A stretch of 64,000 nucleotides of DNA from Paenibacillus phyllosphaerae (GTDB lineage Bacteria > Bacillota > Bacilli > Paenibacillales > Paenibacillaceae): positions 62,001 through 126,000 of the forward strand of contig NZ_JACHXK010000011.1 of the NCBI RefSeq assembly GCF_014192105.1, read 5' to 3'. How positions within the stretch are numbered: position 1 is the first letter of the stretch; each line of letters opens with the position of its first letter. Both the position numbers and the translations under genes were made by a program. Of this stretch, positions 60,284-64,000 are shown piece by piece. The notes beneath the pieces were generated by a model. It was not told the origin of the DNA, made no database searches, and saw only the letters and a program-made list of their open reading frames with translations.

Positions 60284-61753
60284 TTACCTCGACACGTCCG
60301 TGTCCAGATCGCATTCCGACAGCTTCAGCAGCTTGGTGCGATGCTTCCACTTATGTCCGAGCCAGATCGCAAGGAACAGCGGGATGCCCACGTAGGAAGC
60401 GAACAGGTACGGCCAGTCGACTTCGCCGTCTGCGTAGGCGCCGTAGCTTTGGCCGATAATGACGATGATACAGAGGATCATCGCCAGGATCGGGCCGAGC
60501 GGGAACCATTTGGCCCTGTAAGGCAGGTCCGCAAGCGATTTGCCCTGGGCGAGATACGCGCGGCGGAAGCGGTAGTGGCTGATCGCAATGCCCAGCCATA
60601 CGATGAAGCCGGACATCCCCGAAGCGTTAAGCAGCCAAACGTAGACGTCGCCGTCCCCGAACAGGGAGGAGAAGAAGGCCAACGTGCCGACGGCCGCGGT
60701 CGCCAAGAGCGCCATGATCGGTACGCCGCGCTTGTTTAAGCGAGCCAGGAACCGCGGCGCTTTGCCTTCCTTGGCCAGTACCCAGAGCATCCGCGTCGAA
60801 GCGTACATGCCGGAGTTGCCGGCCGACAGCACCGAAGTCAGAATGACCGCGTTCATGACCGAGGCTGCGATCGAGAGACCCGCTTTTTCAAAAATGATCG
60901 TGAACGGACTTGTCGCTACCGTATCGCCCGCCAACTGCTCGTCCGTATACGGAATAAGCAAGCCGATGACGAGAATCGCGAGAATGTAGAACAATAGAAT
61001 GCGCCAGAACACGGAACGGATCGCGCGCGGGATGCTCGAGCGCGGGTTCTCGCTCTCGCCTGCCGTAACGCCGACGAGCTCCGTGCCCTGGAACGAGAAG
61101 CCGGCCGCCATGAAGACGCCGAGCGTCGCCAGGAACCCGCCCGGGAACGGGGTTTCCGTCAGATTCTTGAATCCGACGCTCTCGCCGCCCCAGATGCCGA
61201 TCAACATCAGGATACCGACGCCGATGAAGACGATGACGGTAATGATTTTGATCATCGCGAACCAATATTCGGACTCGCCGTAGCCTTTGACCGAGAGCAG
61301 GTTAAGCCCCACCATCAGGATGAGGAATAACGCGCACCACAGGAAGGACGAGCTGTCCGGGAACCAGAATTTCATTATCATCGTCGCCGCCGACAACTCG
61401 GCCGCAATCGTGATCGCCCAGTTGTACCAATAATTCCAACCGAGTGCGAAGCCGAAGGACGGATCGACGAACCGGTTCGCATACGTGCTGAACGTACCGG
61501 ATACCGGCATGTAGGTAGCCATCTCGCCCAGGCTTGTCATGAGAAAATAAACCATGATGCCGATCAGCAAGTACGCTACGAGCGCACCGCCGCTGCCCGC
61601 CGAATGGATCGCGCCGCCGCTGGCCAGGAACAGGCCTGTCCCGATCGAACCGCCGAGCGAGATCATCGCCATATGGCGGGATTTGAGCCCTCTGCGCAGC
61701 GTGCCGCCTTCATCGCTCTTCTGCTGCTGTTGTGAATTCACGTGCAAGTTCAC
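60284..61753 (-). CDS. Amino-acid permease (APC/AAT family, LysP-like)
   Basis: 489 aa, twelve helices. N-terminal AAT-family signature LKSRHMAMISLGGSIGTGLF (residues 24-43), followed by LGEMATYMPVSGTFSTYA and FQGTELVGVTAGESENP. Closest to the lysine/aromatic permease group by these motifs; the exact substrate cannot be read from sequence. Monocistronic, with GAGGAG before the start. Confidence 0.88.
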   Translation of the reverse strand: MNLHVNSQQQQKSDEGGTLRRGLKSRHMAMISLGGSIGTGLFLASGGAIHSAGSGGALVAYLLIGIMVYFLMTSLGEMATYMPVSGTFSTYANRFVDPSFGFALGWNYWYNWAITIAAELSAATMIMKFWFPDSSSFLWCALFLILMVGLNLLSVKGYGESEYWFAMIKIITVIVFIGVGILMLIGIWGGESVGFKNLTETPFPGGFLATLGVFMAAGFSFQGTELVGVTAGESENPRSSIPRAIRSVFWRILLFYILAILVIGLLIPYTDEQLAGDTVATSPFTIIFEKAGLSIAASVMNAVILTSVLSAGNSGMYASTRMLWVLAKEGKAPRFLARLNKRGVPIMALLATAAVGTLAFFSSLFGDGDVYVWLLNASGMSGFIVWLGIAISHYRFRRAYLAQGKSLADLPYRAKWFPLGPILAMILCIIVIIGQSYGAYADGEVDWPYLFASYVGIPLFLAIWLGHKWKHRTKLLKLSECDLDTDVSR

Positions 61754-62132
61754 ACTCCTCTAGTTGCTTGTACGTCTATTCGTGAAGTTGGGGAGTGAGA
61801 GAAAGTCTCCTCTTATCGTCCACTTTCGATAACGCATTTTGAACCCATATATTGTAGAAAATTTAGCGCGGTAAAGCAACTGTAAATTCCTTCAAAGCCT
61901 TACTTCCTATCCCCTCCCCCATCGCAAGTCTAGGACACAAACCATTCCGCGGCCCGTTCCTGGCCCTCGCCTGGGACCGTACACTTAAGAGCATAAAGTT
62001 CGACATGCGACGACTGCACCCGGCACGCATCATTGCGCCGCGATTAGAGCCTAAGGTCTTAGATGCAGCTTGGTCTTGCGGGCGGCGTACTGTTCGTCTG
62101 TTCGCTTCATACATTGGGGAGGTTGTTTGTTC
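61754..62132. other. Intergenic region (about 380 nt) between divergent genes
   Basis: Contains the promoters of the permease and the multicopper oxidase. An AT-rich stretch at 61830-61870 is the likely permease promoter side. No further feature recognised. Confidence 0.4.
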
Positions 62133-64000
62133 GTGTATAGTTTACTTGTTGGTTTAACACTTATACCGCCAATTCTATTAATCGTGTTTGGCTGGATTGC
62201 CGGGACGAAGGCTTCGCGCCTGCTATTCAGCCCATCGGCGCCGCTGATGCGCAAGAAAGCACGGAAACTGATCAGCTGGACGTTCATCCTGACGATCCCC
62301 GCAGCGGCTTCATGCACGGGAGCCGCGCTGCTGATGCTGGATTACGATCCCGTCTATTGGCAGGATCGGGTATACGTACAGGCGCCGCTCGTCGCGCTGC
62401 CGCTAATCGCCGCTTGGTTCATTGCCGTTCCTAGGCTGCTCCTGCTGCGCCGGGAGTTGTCGCGTTACGAGGCCGAAGCGCCGCTGATGGCGCAGACACG
62501 GGCCAAAGCCGCTCATCCCGGCATCGTCGTCCCCTTCCAGGCTTCCGCTTGGGGAGGCGCTGCCGTACTCTTCATCGCGCTTATCATGCCCGCTCCGATC
62601 GATTGGCTGAGCACCGCATTCCCGGCCGCGCTCACGCTGCTCGTCTGGTACGTCCTCTGGATCCGGCATGGCCGCCGTTCCCATAAGGCGTCGAACCCGG
62701 AAGCGGTCCTGATCTCCCGGCCTTGGCGCAGCGCGTTCGGCGGCTTGGGCGTCGCCCTGTTCTTATCGGCGATTATGGGTCTATTCGTCTATTTGGCTTA
62801 CGAGAACAGCCGCTTGCCGAGCCGAATCGATATGGCTTCAGGCGAGGCGGATTTCGGCGGGGGCAGCGAGCTTGCGCATGTCCATGACGGCAGTGAAGTT
62901 CCGGAAGGCCTGCGCGTCATCTCGGTATCCGACTTGACCGGCCCGCAGGACGGCGAGCCGGATCAGACGTTTACCCTGACGGCAGAGAAGAAGAACGTTA
63001 CGCTCAGCTCCGGCACAATGGTCGAAGCCTGGACGTTCAACGGGCAGATTCCCGGTCCGCAACTGCGGGTCAAACAAGGCGAGCTGGTCGAAGTGACGCT
63101 CGTGAACCGGGATATTGAGGACGGCGCGACGATCCACTGGCACGGACTTGACGTACCGAACGCCGAGGATGGCGTAGCCGGCGCGACGCAGGATGCGGTC
63201 ATGCCGGGACAGACGCACACGTACCGTTTTGTCGCGGAACAGACGGGGACATTCTGGTATCACTCCCATCAGCATTCGAGAGAGGCCGTCTCGAAGGGGC
63301 TGTTCGGATCGCTCATCGTCGAGCCGGCTGACCTTGTTCAACCTGAACCCGACACGGACACGGATGCGGCTGTAGACGAAGAACAGCTTGAAGCCGATGG
63401 CCTAACCGAACCGGAGATCAACGAACCCGCGGCGGAGTCCGGATCTGACGCCGGCGATGAAATTCTCGCCGGGGCGGACGGTCTGAATAGCGGACTGACG
63501 TTGGCCTCCCTGACGCTGACGGAGCAATCTTCTGCATGGACAGCTGAAGGCGAGGCCGCAGCCGAAACGGCGACTGAGGCCGAAACAGCTGAAGCGCCGG
63601 TTGAAGCAGTTGACGCAGCCGCTGCGGAAGAGCGCGATTTTACCGTCATGACCCATCTGTGGGGAAGTACGTTCGCGATCGGCGCGAATGACCAGGTGCA
63701 GCGCTTCGATGTCGCTCCCGGTACGCAAGTCCGGATGCGCCTCATTAATACCGACGATTGGGTTCGCCAGTCGTATATGCTTGTCGGCACCTCCTTCCAG
63801 GTCGCCGCAATTGACGGGACGGATCTCAATGCACCCGGCATGCTGACGAACGAAAAGCTGGTGCTGACCACAGGCGGACGGTACGATCTGACCTTCACGA
63901 TGCCCGATGGCCCTGTCTACCTGAGCGTAGCCGGACGGGAAGATCTCGGTCTCTTCCTGAGCCCGGACGGCAACGGCGATATTCCGTCCATTCCCGCCAT
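62133..64000 (+). CDS. Membrane-anchored multicopper oxidase, 3' end beyond the window
   Basis: At least 622 residues, no stop before 64000. Residues 1-235 form a membrane domain with about five to six helices. A cupredoxin domain follows, with copper ligands IHWHGL (about 335) and FWYHSHQHS (about 377). The C-terminal copper motifs lie outside. Between the first and second cupredoxin parts is an acidic Ala/Glu/Thr-rich linker of about 100 residues (about 400-500). Start GTG 62133 or TTG 62127 after SD GGGGAGG. Similar proteins oxidise metals or phenols on the outer face of the membrane; substrate unknown. Confidence 0.85.
   Translation, partial: MYSLLVGLTLIPPILLIVFGWIAGTKASRLLFSPSAPLMRKKARKLISWTFILTIPAAASCTGAALLMLDYDPVYWQDRVYVQAPLVALPLIAAWFIAVPRLLLLRRELSRYEAEAPLMAQTRAKAAHPGIVVPFQASAWGGAAVLFIALIMPAPIDWLSTAFPAALTLLVWYVLWIRHGRRSHKASNPEAVLISRPWRSAFGGLGVALFLSAIMGLFVYLAYENSRLPSRIDMASGEADFGGGSELAHVHDGSEVPEGLRVISVSDLTGPQDGEPDQTFTLTAEKKNVTLSSGTMVEAWTFNGQIPGPQLRVKQGELVEVTLVNRDIEDGATIHWHGLDVPNAEDGVAGATQDAVMPGQTHTYRFVAEQTGTFWYHSHQHSREAVSKGLFGSLIVEPADLVQPEPDTDTDAAVDEEQLEADGLTEPEINEPAAESGSDAGDEILAGADGLNSGLTLASLTLTEQSSAWTAEGEAAAETATEAETAEAPVEAVDAAAAEERDFTVMTHLWGSTFAIGANDQVQRFDVAPGTQVRMRLINTDDWVRQSYMLVGTSFQVAAIDGTDLNAPGMLTNEKLVLTTGGRYDLTFTMPDGPVYLSVAGREDLGLFLSPDGNGDIPSIPA

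Noticed and set aside
1-64000. CRISPR arrays, tRNA/rRNA genes, insertion sequences, phage genes
   Set aside because: Looked for evenly spaced direct repeats, tRNA-like cloverleaf ends and transposase/integrase motifs; none found by eye.

Overview
The window is one contiguous piece of a GC-rich Firmicute chromosome, most likely Paenibacillus or a close relative (Paenibacillaceae). This rests on the gene content: a YesM/YesN two-component pair beside a sugar ABC operon, a GH52 xylosidase, NasB/C/D/E-type nitrate assimilation, an S-layer-homology protein and a preQ1-I riboswitch. Shine-Dalgarno (SD) sequences are strong, and the DNA is dense with long shadow ORFs opposite real genes. No rRNA, tRNA, IS element, prophage or CRISPR array was recognised.

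Layout. 1-9.4 kb: the end of a hybrid histidine kinase, a BlaI/M56 regulator pair with an operator, two HAD phosphatases, a DUF421 membrane protein, a queuosine-precursor transporter behind a preQ1 riboswitch, DoxX, a NarL-type two-component system and a glutathione peroxidase with an OhrR-like operator. 9.5-13.3 kb: MpsC, an FdhF/YdeP-type molybdoenzyme and FdhD. 13.4-16 kb: an unknown protein, a DIP1984 protein and a type I toxin-antitoxin candidate (37-aa holin-like toxin with a convergent antisense RNA). 16.1-34.2 kb: a ten-gene biosynthetic cluster, all on the minus strand: discrete Cys-thioesterase, SDR, C*-A(Thr)-T, ATP-grasp ligase, A(Val)-T-C, half-C-A(Ser)-T-C-T-TE, nitrilase, type II thioesterase and two MFS exporters. 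The TE domain has Cys as nucleophile and two condensation domains have lost the HHxxxDG motif.

34.3-37 kb: a lipoprotein, an APH-fold kinase and an SLH protein. 37.1-46 kb: a nitrate-assimilation operon (nasD, nasE, nitrate transporter, nasB, nasC) behind a TnrA/GlnR box. 46.7-47.8 kb: PspC and PspA envelope-stress genes. 47.9-56.1 kb: a catabolite-controlled xylo-oligosaccharide locus (YesM/YesN pair, ABC transporter, GH52) with cre sites. 56.2-64 kb: a broken alpha/beta hydrolase, an aminoglycoside-nucleotidyltransferase-like protein, a second DUF421 protein, a secreted lipase-like esterase, an amino-acid permease and the start of a membrane-anchored multicopper oxidase.

Two observations stand out beyond the cluster. 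First, two short homologous transcription units at about 36.3 and 57.1 kb have the same direct-repeat promoter geometry, a CCCCCCTTTA stretch at the same distance and an intrinsic terminator. They look like paralogous C-rich small RNAs, or else attenuating leaders. Second, three genes have a strong SD followed by ATT or ATC where the start codon should be.
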